NCBI GenBank assembly: GCA_964450435.1
Contig: CAYVCX010000080.1
Location: forward strand, 1 to 10,986
Direction of reading: 5' to 3'
Source: SKLM01 sp964450435
Lineage (GTDB): Bacteria > Chloroflexota > Anaerolineae > B4-G1
Length of the DNA: 10,986 bases
Notes under the pieces: model-generated
Databases searched by the model: none
The model's input: only the letters and a program-made list of their open reading frames with translations
Told to the model about the DNA's origin: nothing
In this document: piece by piece, positions 1 through 6,824 of the stretch
Layout: the number at the start of each line of letters is the position of its first letter
Numbering within the stretch: position 1 is the stretch's first letter
Translations under genes and position numbers: made by a program

Positions 1-1
1 C

Positions 2-55
2 GAGTACGAGGTAAGCTACGGCCAGAGGGAGATCGCCTGGGTTCGCGCAGGTTGA
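2..55 (+). CDS. C-terminal tail of an unidentified upstream gene (partial)
   Basis: The window opens inside a reading frame that runs 17 codons to a TGA at 53-55 and ends in the residues REIAWVRAG. The composition looks like protein and the third codon positions are mostly G or C, as in the genes downstream. The piece is too short to recognise a family, and another frame is also open here, so this is only a probable gene end. The 81 bases between this stop and the next start show no clear promoter. Confidence 0.3.
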   Translation, partial: EYEVSYGQREIAWVRAG

Positions 56-136
56 GCCTGGACGGTCTTTCTTTCTGCTGGTCGGAAGCCCCTCGCAAGC
101 CGTATGAGTTGTCAGAACAAAGGAGCAAGCGTAAAG

Positions 137-550
137 ATGTTCGAAGAGGAAATGCAGGACAGCACTGAGGTCGAGCTGGGAGCGGAGATCGAAGAAGAGA
201 CCGTCGCCGAGGCTGAGATCGAGGAAGAGGTCGTCGCCGAAGCGGAGACCGAGGAAGAGGTCGTCGCCGAAGCCGAGACCGAGGAAGAGACCACTGTCGA
301 GACGAAGGAAGAATCCCAGGAGGGTGAACGCGTGACGGGGACCGTCAAGTGGTTCAGCAACCCCAAGGGATACGGCTTCATCTCCCGCGACGGGGGCGAG
401 GACGTTTTCGTCCACTACTCCGCTATCGAGGGCGGTGGTTTCCGTTCGCTCAACGAGGGCGAACGCGTCGACTTCACCATCGAGCAGAGCGAAAAGGGGC
501 CCCGCGCCGCCGACGTGAAGTCACTCGAGGAAGACACCGGCTGGTTCTAG
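137..550 (+). CDS. Cold-shock-domain protein with an acidic repeat arm
   Basis: A 137-residue protein in two parts. Residues about 1-67 are very acidic and contain four tandem ten-residue units of the type AEIEEEVVAE. Residues about 68-130 form a cold-shock domain: GTVKWF start, RNP1-like KGYGFI, RNP2-like VFVHY, then GERVDF and a GPRAADV end. The family binds single-stranded RNA or DNA, acts as an RNA chaperone and usually consists of the domain alone (about 65-70 residues), so this protein is twice the normal size. An in-frame ATG lies upstream at 104. The ATG at 137 is preferred because AGGAG lies at 121-125, 11 bases upstream. The gene stands alone and ends in a strong terminator, which suggests a single-gene transcript. 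The cold-shock domain is certain; the role of the acidic arm is unknown. It may be a disordered or self-inhibiting segment that mimics nucleic acid. Confidence 0.93.
   Translation: MFEEEMQDSTEVELGAEIEEETVAEAEIEEEVVAEAETEEEVVAEAETEEETTVETKEESQEGERVTGTVKWFSNPKGYGFISRDGGEDVFVHYSAIEGGGFRSLNEGERVDFTIEQSEKGPRAADVKSLEEDTGWF
185..304 (+). repeat. Four tandem 30-bp units coding for acidic decapeptides
   Basis: Four consecutive 30-bp units (185-214, 215-244, 245-274, 275-304) each begin GAG-A(T/C)C-GA(A/G)-GA-AGAG and encode E(I/T)EEE followed by a short Val/Thr/Ala segment. Units 2 and 3 are almost identical at the DNA level; units 1 and 4 have diverged. The period is a multiple of three, so copies can be gained or lost without breaking the frame. 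Confidence 0.9.
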
Positions 551-610
551 CGAACCGTCTCAACCCATCGGCGCGGCAACGTCCCTGACGGGACTCAGCT
601 GGCGCCCAGA

Positions 611-637
611 GCCATCCCCAACCGGGGATGGCTTTTT
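611..637 (+). terminator. Rho-independent terminator after the cold-shock gene
   Basis: A perfect 9-bp stem, GCCATCCCC (611-619) with GGGGATGGC (624-632), encloses an AACC loop and is followed at once by five T residues (633-637). It lies 60 bases after the stop codon and separates the cold-shock gene from the ketosynthase unit. Confidence 0.92.
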
Positions 638-722
638 CGTTCCGCAGCCGTAAAAGCGGAGCGGTCACCCGAGCGACGCTGCAGATTCACCGCGTGGGAA
701 TCAGCCCCCACACAATGCCAAC

Positions 723-751
723 TTGCTCCCCGTCGGCGCTGGGAGTATACT
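723..751 (+). promoter_or_regulatory. Sigma70-like promoter candidate for the ketosynthase unit
   Basis: TTGCTC at 723-728 and TATACT at 746-751 are separated by exactly 17 bases. The -10 box matches the consensus at five of six positions and the -35 box at three. Transcription would start near 758 and leave a leader of about 175 bases before the ATG at 934. It lies just downstream of the terminator, where a new promoter is needed. Confidence 0.5.
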
Positions 752-772
752 TCCCCCTGAACCACGGCTGGT

Positions 773-864
773 ACCCTGGGCCGGCCCGGCGCTGCCTCCA
801 GCATCCCGGCACCATTCCGAGCCCGGGATCACCGGACCCGGCGCAGCCGGTGTGCGACCAGGGA
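773..864 (+). ncRNA. Possible structured leader RNA (no known family recognised)
   Basis: Three nested helices can be drawn between the promoter candidate and the ketosynthase start: CCCTGG (774-779) with CCAGGG (858-863), CCGGC (786-790) with GCCGG (846-850), and ATCCCGG (803-809) with CCGGGAT (823-829). I do not see the conserved cores of common riboswitches, a T-box, SRP RNA or 5S rRNA. GC-rich DNA gives such pairings by chance fairly often, so this is a weak structural call. It holds most of the 638-933 gap, where no gene is convincing. Confidence 0.25.
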
Positions 865-933
865 GTGGAATATAGCACAGGAAGGTGCCGCTCGTTCTCA
901 AAGGTCGAGTCGCGCAGAGGGATAGGTGCAACT

Positions 934-2181
934 ATGAACACTGACAGGCGTGTCGTCGTCACCGGGATGGGAGCCATGACGCCGCTGGCGCTGACCCTGG
1001 AGGAGACCTGGGAAGGGCTGCTGGCCGGCCGCTCTGGCATCGGCCCCATTACCCAGTTCGATGCCTCCGCATCCCCATCGCGCATCGCCGGTGAGATCCG
1101 CGGTTTCGATCCGGATAGATACATCGAGCCCAAGGAAGCCCGGCGCATGGCGCGCTGTTCGCAGGTCAGCATCGCCGTCGCTCAGGCAGCCCTCGCCGAC
1201 GCAGGCCTCGAATGCCCGCTGACCGAAAAAGACCGGGTCGGTGTGCTGATGGGGACCGCTGTCGGGGGTTTTGAGTTCAGCGTCGACGTGGTGGACAGAC
1301 ACCGCGCCAAGGGCTGGGCTCGGGTCAACCCGTTCAGCGCCATCGGAATGCTGGCGAACATGCCATCCCATCACGTCAGTTGTCTGGCAGGAGCCATGGG
1401 CCCCATCAGCACCGAGGTCGCCGCCTGTGCCTCGGGTACCCAGGCCGTGGGACAGGCCGCCGATTTCATCCGCCTCGGGGCTGCCGACGTGATGATCTCT
1501 GGAGGAGTCGAGGCGCTGATCCACTTCGCCCCTATCACCAGCTTCGGCGCTATGCGCGCCCTCTCCACCCGCAACCACGAGCCCGAGCGGGCCAGCCGTC
1601 CCTTCGACGCCGACCGGGACGGCTTCGTCTACAGCGAGGGATGCGCCATCCTGGTCCTCGAATCGCTGGAACACGCCAGAAGCAGAAACGCGCACCTGCG
1701 CGCCGAGGTCCTCGGCCACGCCTCGTCCTCCGACGCCTACCACGTTGCGCAGCCGCATCCCGAGGGAAAGGGGGCCGTCATCGCTATGCGGCGGGCACTG
1801 GAGAACGCCGCCCTGAGTCCGTCCAATGTGGACTACATCAATGCCCACGGCACCAGCACACCCATAAACGATGTGGTGGAGACCGCGGCCATCAAGGAGG
1901 TGTTCGAACACCATGCATACGAGATCCCCATCAGCTCTACCAAATCTATGATTGGTCACGCTATGGGCGGCGCCGGAGCTATCGAGGCCGCCGTCTGTGT
2001 CCGGACCATCGAGACGGGCATCATCCACCCCACCATCAACCTGGACACGCCGGACCCCGATTGCGATCTCGACTACGTGCCCGGAGAAGCACGGCGCGCC
2101 GACGTGCGCGTCACCCTATCGAACTCCTTCGGCCTGGGCGGACAGAACGCCTGCCTGGTATTGGGACGCGTCGACCAATGA
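934..2181 (+). CDS. fabF: Beta-ketoacyl-ACP synthase II-type condensing enzyme (FabF family)
   Basis: A 415-residue ketosynthase, the usual length for FabF. It would catalyse decarboxylative condensation of malonyl-ACP with an acyl-ACP in the cytoplasm during fatty acid chain elongation. It opens with RRVVVTGMGAMTPL. The full catalytic triad is present: nucleophile Cys165 in VAACASGTQ, His305 in NAHGTSTP and His342 in KSMIGHAMGGAGA. The C-terminal NSFGLGGQNACLVLG glycine loop is intact. The frame is open far upstream, but homologous sequence begins at the ATG at 934, where AGGTG lies at 924-928. No acyl carrier protein, FabG, FabZ or FabD is nearby, so it does not sit in a standard fab operon and might act on a special acyl chain. 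An AOR gene follows after 166 bases on the same strand with no clear terminator between, so the two may be cotranscribed. The family is certain; the exact substrate is not. Confidence 0.93.
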   Translation: MNTDRRVVVTGMGAMTPLALTLEETWEGLLAGRSGIGPITQFDASASPSRIAGEIRGFDPDRYIEPKEARRMARCSQVSIAVAQAALADAGLECPLTEKDRVGVLMGTAVGGFEFSVDVVDRHRAKGWARVNPFSAIGMLANMPSHHVSCLAGAMGPISTEVAACASGTQAVGQAADFIRLGAADVMISGGVEALIHFAPITSFGAMRALSTRNHEPERASRPFDADRDGFVYSEGCAILVLESLEHARSRNAHLRAEVLGHASSSDAYHVAQPHPEGKGAVIAMRRALENAALSPSNVDYINAHGTSTPINDVVETAAIKEVFEHHAYEIPISSTKSMIGHAMGGAGAIEAAVCVRTIETGIIHPTINLDTPDPDCDLDYVPGEARRADVRVTLSNSFGLGGQNACLVLGRVDQ

Positions 2182-2347
2182 CGGAGCGACGGCCCCGTCT
2201 CCTGTCCTCCGACCGAGCGATCGGCCCGGGCATTTCTCGCGCGCTCTTGCACAGCCGGGCACGGGACCATGGCCGCGCTCGCCGGCAGTTGATCACCCGG
2301 CACAGCTTCGCCCTCGTCCGTCATCACCTATCAAGGAGGTCAGCCTG

Positions 2348-4249
2348 ATGGCTCTTTCTTTTCACAACAGAATCCTACGTGTCAATTTGACCGCAGGCAC
2401 AATCGACATCACAAAACCCGGCCAGGTCTATATGCGCCGCTACCTCGGCGGCTGGAACATCATCGCCGACGTACTCCTCAGAGAGGTCCCCGCCCGGGCG
2501 GATCCCCTAGGAGCCGAGAACCGCCTGGTCTTCGCCCCGGGTGTCGTGACCGGGCTGCCCATCTCCGGTGCATCGCGAAACGCCGTGGGCGCCAAGTCTC
2601 CCCTCACCGGCGCTTTTGGGGCGGGTGAGGTGGGCGGCTCCTGGGGCGCCGAGTTAAAACACGCCGGATTTGACGCCGTGATCATCCAGGGCACGTCGGA
2701 GCACCCCGTCTATCTGTGGATCAGCGACGGCGAGGCCGAGATTCGCGACGCCTCATACCTGTGGGGCCGCCCCACAAAGCAGGTCCTCCGTGCGGTCCGA
2801 GAGGAGCACGCCGACCATCGGATCCGCTGCGCCATGATTGGCCCCGCAGGGGAAAACCTGGTCCGCTTTGCGTGTGTGATGAACGGCCTCAACGACGCCG
2901 CCGGACGCACAGGTCTTGGCGCGGTGATGGGGTCGAAGGGACTCAAGGCCGTCGCGGTGCGTGGCACGCAGCGCGTCGACGGGGCGGATGCCGACAAGAT
3001 CCGCGCCATGGCTCGCCGCGCCGCCGAAGAAGTGCGGGACGGCAGCCGCGCGCCGGGTCTCCACGAGTTCGGCACCGGCGCCGACCTCGTGGGTATGCTG
3101 GAGGTGGGAAACCTTCCCATCCGCAACTTCCGCGACGGCGAGTTCGCCGGTGCCGCCTCCATCAGCGCGGAGAACTACCTGGACGAGATCGGTGTCGGGA
3201 TGGAGTCGTGCTGGGCCTGCGCCGTGCGCTGCAAGAAGGTCGTGGACGCGCAGAGCCCCTACGACCTCGACCCCGACTACGGCGGACCGGAGTACGAGTC
3301 GGCGGCCGCGCTGGGCTCGTGCTGTGGCGTCGACGACATCGTGGCTGTCGCCAAGGCGACGGAACTGTGCAACGCCTACTCCCTCGACAGCATCAGCACC
3401 GGCGTCATGATCGCCTTCGCCATGGAATGCTTTGAGAACGGTCTGCTGACCCGCGTCGATACTGGCGGCCTCGAGCTGCGCTTTGGGAACGCCCACGCCG
3501 TCGTAGAGATGGTCAAGAAGATCGCCCATCGCGAGGGCTTGGGTGACGTACTCGCCGATGGGCCTGCGGCGGCGGTGGAGTCGATTGCACAGGAGGCTGC
3601 ACCCTTCGCCGTGGAGGCAAAGAACCAACCCTACCCTATGCACGAGCCGCGCTATAAGCGCGGCCTTGCCATCGGCTACGCCGTCTCCCCGACGGGCGCC
3701 GACCACATACACTCCCTCCACGACATCGGCCTCAGCGAGCCGAACGAGGCCGGGTTCCTGCAGAACGAACAACTGAGATCCCTGGGAGTCCTCCAGCCCA
3801 TGGCTCAGGAGAGCCTCGGGCCGGAGAAGGTCCGGGCTTCCCTCCGACACACTATCCTCAGGGTAGCCGAGAATTGCCTCGTCATGTGTGTCTTCCCTGG
3901 GTGGCACATCAACGACCTGGCAGAGATGGTTCAGGCAGCCACGGGATGGTCCTTCTCAACCTACGAGCTGATGAAGGTAGGCGAGCGGGCGATGACGCTG
4001 GCTCGAATCTTCAACCTGCGCGAGGGCCTCGGCGCCGAGCAGGACTCCCTGGCCCCGCGGAGCTACGGCCCCACCCGGGACGGTGCCCTGGCTGAGGGCG
4101 GCATCCAGCCGGAGGATCTCCAGGAAGCCCTTCGCACCTACTACGCCACGCTGGGCTGGGACCGGGAGACCGGCATCCCTGCTCGCGACACCCTTCACGA
4201 CCTGGACATCGCCTGGGCTGCGGACTATCTTCCCCAGGAACCACGGTAG
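2348..4249 (+). CDS. Tungsten-type aldehyde:ferredoxin oxidoreductase family protein (first copy)
   Basis: A 633-residue member of the AOR family, full length (Pyrococcus furiosus AOR is about 605). These enzymes carry a tungsto-bispterin cofactor and one [4Fe-4S] cluster and oxidise aldehydes to carboxylic acids with ferredoxin as acceptor; some members run in reverse. The N-terminal AOR domain begins RILRVNLTAGTIDI, with the pterin-binding region SGASRNAVGAKSPLTG and the segment AELKHAGFDAVIIQG. Cluster cysteines are Cys288, Cys291 and Cys295 (CWACAVRC), with Cys514 (LVMC) the likely fourth ligand; Pyrococcus AOR uses 288, 291, 295 and 494. Active-site-type residues are seen at GPEYE (Glu315) and GADH (His453). 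The ATG at 2348 follows a perfect AAGGAGGT (2333-2340) with a 7-base spacer, so the long open frame before it is not coding. It follows the ketosynthase gene and converges with the minus-strand protease gene. Substrate unknown. No pterin-synthesis or tungstate-transport gene is in view. Confidence 0.93.
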   Translation: MALSFHNRILRVNLTAGTIDITKPGQVYMRRYLGGWNIIADVLLREVPARADPLGAENRLVFAPGVVTGLPISGASRNAVGAKSPLTGAFGAGEVGGSWGAELKHAGFDAVIIQGTSEHPVYLWISDGEAEIRDASYLWGRPTKQVLRAVREEHADHRIRCAMIGPAGENLVRFACVMNGLNDAAGRTGLGAVMGSKGLKAVAVRGTQRVDGADADKIRAMARRAAEEVRDGSRAPGLHEFGTGADLVGMLEVGNLPIRNFRDGEFAGAASISAENYLDEIGVGMESCWACAVRCKKVVDAQSPYDLDPDYGGPEYESAAALGSCCGVDDIVAVAKATELCNAYSLDSISTGVMIAFAMECFENGLLTRVDTGGLELRFGNAHAVVEMVKKIAHREGLGDVLADGPAAAVESIAQEAAPFAVEAKNQPYPMHEPRYKRGLAIGYAVSPTGADHIHSLHDIGLSEPNEAGFLQNEQLRSLGVLQPMAQESLGPEKVRASLRHTILRVAENCLVMCVFPGWHINDLAEMVQAATGWSFSTYELMKVGERAMTLARIFNLREGLGAEQDSLAPRSYGPTRDGALAEGGIQPEDLQEALRTYYATLGWDRETGIPARDTLHDLDIAWAADYLPQEPR

Positions 4250-4340
4250 CCCGAATTGGAGCGGACTCAGTCCCGCCCCGCTGCGCCCCGTCTCTTCCGC
4301 GCCGCCTCAATTCACCTTCAGAAGGCAACAGCCTCAAATC

Positions 4341-5015
4341 TCAAGGCCCGGGCAACAGAAACGAGCTTGACCCCAGCGCCACGAACAGAATCCCGCTCAG
4401 CGCGTGGGCCAGCCAGGGCGTCACGATGTTCCCCGTACGCTGAAACCCGTACCCGTAGGCCAGACCTGCACCGAGAGTTGCCGCCAGGCCCTGCACACTG
4501 TACAGCGGGAACGATGACCGCGCCGACTGACCGAAGATAGGCAGCAAGTAGTGCCAGCCCGTGAACCCGATCGTCGCCACGACCAGCCCCCACCTCGACC
4601 CCAGGCCGCGCTCCCAGCGAGGTTGCAGCCAGCCGCGAAAGAAGAACTCCTGGAATGGGCTGGCCAACAGCAGCCACACTGGGACGCCGACCGCCAGCTG
4701 GACACCGACATCCGCGGCCAGCGCGCGTTCCGCGACAGTCATATAGCCGATCAGGCAGGCAATGAGACCGGTCCCGACACCCCAGGCTACGGCGCGGATC
4801 AGGTCATCGGCCCTGAACCCCATCTCCACCCAATCCTCTGTCAGTATCCCCCAGATGAGAGGAGAAAGGAGACCAACGAGCGCCACGGCGTGAAGCGCTT
4901 CGGGCACGATGCGACTCAGGACAGTCAGGAGATAGAACAGAGCCGACGCTAGGAGAGCCTCGAGGAGGCACTTCCGGCTGCGGCCCGTCGTCTTCCCGGT
5001 GTCTGATCTGTTCAA
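4341..5015 (-). CDS. CPBP-family intramembrane metalloprotease (CAAX/Abi-type)
   Basis: A 224-residue hydrophobic protein with about seven predicted membrane segments (roughly residues 17-35, 40-58, 74-94, 107-119, 143-158, 175-191, 198-215). The CPBP/Rce1 signature is present: motif 1 QEFFFRGWL (Glu123, Arg127), motif 2 FTGWH (His155) and motif 3 H204ALSG. In classical members motif 1 reads EExxxR; here the first Glu is Gln122, a variant also known in bacterial relatives. The family cleaves substrates inside the membrane or acts in membrane protein maturation and bacteriocin immunity; no substrate can be named. The start is taken as TTG at 5015 because AAAGGAG (complement of 5021-5027) lies five bases before it. 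The next in-frame start, at 5132, has no such site and would add 39 residues of uncharacteristic sequence. It is last in the minus-strand group, 194 bases after the cytochrome gene, and converges with the first AOR gene. Confidence 0.85.
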   Translation of the reverse strand: MNRSDTGKTTGRSRKCLLEALLASALFYLLTVLSRIVPEALHAVALVGLLSPLIWGILTEDWVEMGFRADDLIRAVAWGVGTGLIACLIGYMTVAERALAADVGVQLAVGVPVWLLLASPFQEFFFRGWLQPRWERGLGSRWGLVVATIGFTGWHYLLPIFGQSARSSFPLYSVQGLAATLGAGLAYGYGFQRTGNIVTPWLAHALSGILFVALGSSSFLLPGP

Positions 5016-5020
5016 TGGTG

Positions 5021-5027
5021 CTCCTTT
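5021..5027 (-). promoter_or_regulatory. Shine-Dalgarno that fixes a TTG start (protease gene)
   Basis: On the minus strand this reads AAAGGAG, five bases before the TTG at 5015. It is the only good ribosome binding site near the N-terminus and decides for the shorter protein. Confidence 0.75.
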
Positions 5028-5209
5028 CGTACGGAGCCGGCCAGGCCGCTGACCGTCGGCGTCCACCACCGTCGGCGTGCCGCTCCAACCCACCTTTCTC
5101 GTCAACGCCCGGAACGACGTGTCAGAGGACAAGCTGCCGGCCGACGACGGCTACGGCCAACAACGGAGGCCCCTCCCTAGACCTCGCACGCGCCGAGGTC
5201 GTCCATCCC

Positions 5210-5644
5210 TCATTCGCCGTAAGCTGCCACCAGATAGTCGATGAGCACCGATGTCTCGTCCTCTGTCAACCGCGCCCCGTAGCCCACCATCCGCTCCACG
5301 GTGCTCTCCCACCCCTCGCGGGACTTCTGCACATCGGTCACGCGCCCCAGGCCGTGACAGTCCACGCAGCGCTCCTCCAGCAATACCTCGCCATCAGCTT
5401 CAACCGGCTCCGGCGTCCGCTCCGGTTCCTCTGTGGGGGGAGCAGTAGGCCTGTCGGCCACCGCCGTAGCGGTCGGCTCCTGCGTCACGGTCGGCTCCTC
5501 GGTGGGAGCCAAATCCTCCGTCGGAGCGTCCGTCGGCAGGACCGGGGTCGCGGTGCTCTCCGCGGGCGTAGGCTGTCCACACCCCTGCGCGGCGAGCAGC
5601 AGCACGACCAACCACACAGCCAGAATCCACAGTCTCCTTCTCAT
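5210..5644 (-). CDS. Monoheme cytochrome c lipoprotein
   Basis: A 144-residue exported protein in three parts. Residues 1-22 are a lipoprotein signal: RRR, a hydrophobic core, then AAQGC with Cys22 as the lipid-modified residue. Residues 23-86 are a flexible linker rich in Thr, Pro, Glu and Ala. Residues 87-144 are a small cytochrome c domain with the heme motif CVDCH (Cys93, Cys96, His97) and Met119 as a candidate sixth ligand (VERM). The domain has the short form seen at the ends of some dehydrogenases (REGWE, VERM, LTEDE, IDYLVAAYG). It should be anchored outside the membrane and pass single electrons. The ATG at 5644 is chosen because GGAGG lies seven bases before it; a GTG at 5659 overlaps that site. 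It follows the flavoprotein gene by 71 bases on the same strand, so the two may form an operon. The partner enzyme is unknown. Confidence 0.88.
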   Translation of the reverse strand: MRRRLWILAVWLVVLLLAAQGCGQPTPAESTATPVLPTDAPTEDLAPTEEPTVTQEPTATAVADRPTAPPTEEPERTPEPVEADGEVLLEERCVDCHGLGRVTDVQKSREGWESTVERMVGYGARLTEDETSVLIDYLVAAYGE

Positions 5645-5715
5645 CCCTGCTCCTCCCACACACTTGCCTTCCGACTGGTGTCTGTCCGGCCGGCGCCGGC
5701 AGCCCCAGCTCCCGA

Positions 5716-6270
5716 TTAGCTGCCCCCCTCGTCTACCATCGTCCGCGCCGCCTCCCGGATAGCCGTCAGTTTGTACTCTCTACTCCAGCGGTTGACCGGC
5801 AGCAGGTCGTACACGCGAGCCCGCATGTGTTGAATCCAGCGCTCCATACTCGCCAAACAGGTGATCATCCCATTGCCGCTGCCCCCGGCGGCCGCCACAG
5901 CGATCACTGGCTTGCTGTGGAGCCCACTCTCCGGCCCCCGTGGCGCCTCACAGCGCCGCAGCCGATCCGTGAACGCCTTGGCCGATTCGCTCATCTCGTG
6001 CCAGTATACGGGCGAGACGAGCACACAACCATCCGCCTCCACCACCCGGGCGTGAAGCGCCTGGAAATCGTCCTCCACCTGGCACACATGCTCCTTCAGG
6101 CACGGCCCCCATCCGTTGTCGCACGCCTGGCACATCCCGACGTCCAGGTCGTTCAACCGCACCTCCTCGGCCCGTCCCCCGGACCGTTGCGCCCCCTCTA
6201 CCGCAGCCGCGGCGCACGCCGCCGTGAGGCCATCCGTGTTGGGGCTTGCGCTGATCACGATGATGTTCAA
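5716..6270 (-). CDS. Flavodoxin-fold NAD(P)H-dependent FMN reductase / iron-sulfur flavoprotein-like
   Basis: A 184-residue cytoplasmic flavoprotein. It begins NIIVISASPNTDGLT, the FMN-phosphate loop of the NADPH-dependent FMN reductase family. The active-site segment VLVSPVYWHEMS and the FTDRL helix after it match the same family. A cysteine group, Cys47-x2-Cys50-x6-Cys57-x5-Cys63, lies where archaeal iron-sulfur flavoproteins carry their compact cluster motif (typically Cx2Cx2Cx4-7C); here the spacing is wider. It could bind a [4Fe-4S] cluster or be a degenerate site. Such proteins move electrons between ferredoxin or NAD(P)H and various acceptors. The start is TTG at 6270, with GGAGG (complement of 6278-6282) seven bases before it; the longer in-frame form has no such site and adds 26 low-complexity residues. 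An extended -10 promoter lies about 190 bases upstream. Probably cotranscribed with the cytochrome gene. Confidence 0.87.
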   Translation of the reverse strand: MNIIVISASPNTDGLTAACAAAAVEGAQRSGGRAEEVRLNDLDVGMCQACDNGWGPCLKEHVCQVEDDFQALHARVVEADGCVLVSPVYWHEMSESAKAFTDRLRRCEAPRGPESGLHSKPVIAVAAAGGSGNGMITCLASMERWIQHMRARVYDLLPVNRWSREYKLTAIREAARTMVDEGGS

Positions 6271-6276
6271 TTCTCT

Positions 6277-6282
6277 TCCTCC
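6277..6282 (-). promoter_or_regulatory. Shine-Dalgarno that fixes a TTG start (flavoprotein gene)
   Basis: On the minus strand this reads GGAGGA inside a purine run, seven bases before the TTG at 6270. It places the start exactly where homology to the FMN reductase family begins. Confidence 0.78.
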
Positions 6283-6467
6283 TCTCCTGTTCGTCGACGC
6301 CTCCGCTCCATCGGTCCGGGCAGGACTCCCCCCTTCCCATCGGGACAACCGTCCTCAGGGAGCACGCGGCCCTGCATCGCTCCCCATACCCTGCCAGCGC
6401 AGTAACCACGCGCCTGGGAGCAATATGAGCACCCCCTTCCCGCCGATCGGGCTGCAGTCAGAGCTCA

Positions 6468-6476
6468 ATTATAGCA
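6468..6476 (-). promoter_or_regulatory. Extended -10 promoter for the flavoprotein-cytochrome group
   Basis: The minus strand reads TGC-TATAAT, a perfect -10 box with the TGn extension. No good -35 box is seen 15-18 bases upstream, which extended -10 promoters can do without. Transcription would start near 6461 and leave a leader of about 190 bases before the TTG at 6270. The leader contains short hairpins but no recognised riboswitch. Confidence 0.55.
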
Positions 6477-6479
6477 TGA

Positions 6480-6824
6480 CCCCGAAACCACCGGTATGTC
6501 CGCCGCAACCCCCCTACCTCAGCGGGAGCTCCACAGGAGCATCACTGCAACTTATACGCCGGCAACGCCAACCCCGTCCGCACCGACACCCAGACCACCG
6601 CGAGGCTGAAGCAGCCTGGCGTGAACGCGACTGCCGCCAATACCCGCCACCGCCTGATTCGACGCTGCCGTCCATCTGACCTCGTTCAGAAGCACCGGGC
6701 TCGTGAGCCAGGACAACTCTCGACTGGTTGATCGGCCGGTATCGCCTTACGGCAGCCCGTCTTGAGTCATCTACCGAAGAACGCCGCCAATCACACCTCT
6801 GGCGTCGACAATCGCAATTCCGGA
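6480..6824. other. Divergent intergenic region without a convincing gene
   Basis: It lies between the minus-strand promoter of the flavoprotein gene and the plus-strand promoter of the regulator relic. Several short frames are open, but none has a ribosome binding site, a start and recognisable protein sequence together. I see no tRNA or terminator here. Confidence 0.6.

Noticed and set aside
628..933. Open frame of about 100 codons in front of the ketosynthase ATG
   Set aside because: It starts inside the terminator stem of the previous gene, contains a promoter candidate, and shows no homology to the ketosynthase N-terminus. The ATG at 934 fits the family length.
898..2028. Long minus-strand open frame (376 codons) opposite the ketosynthase
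   Set aside because: It mirrors a gene with full catalytic motifs. Long antisense frames are common in GC-rich coding DNA, and the translation resembles no family.
2753..3907. Long minus-strand open frame (384 codons) opposite the first AOR
   Set aside because: The plus strand holds an unmistakable AOR with all cluster cysteines. The antisense frame has no ribosome binding site or recognisable domain.
4250..4340. Search for a shared terminator between the convergent AOR and protease genes
   Set aside because: No stem followed by a T run was found on either strand in these 91 bases.
5689..5700. Perfect palindrome GCCGGCGCCGGC between the flavoprotein and cytochrome genes
   Set aside because: It leaves no loop as a hairpin and has no T tract. 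In DNA this GC-rich it is probably incidental.
6540..6725. Plus-strand reading with LYAGNANPVR, which recalls the end of an RHS repeat protein
   Set aside because: The likeness is only a few residues, no further YD-repeat units are present, and there is no start or ribosome binding site. Chance is the simpler reading.
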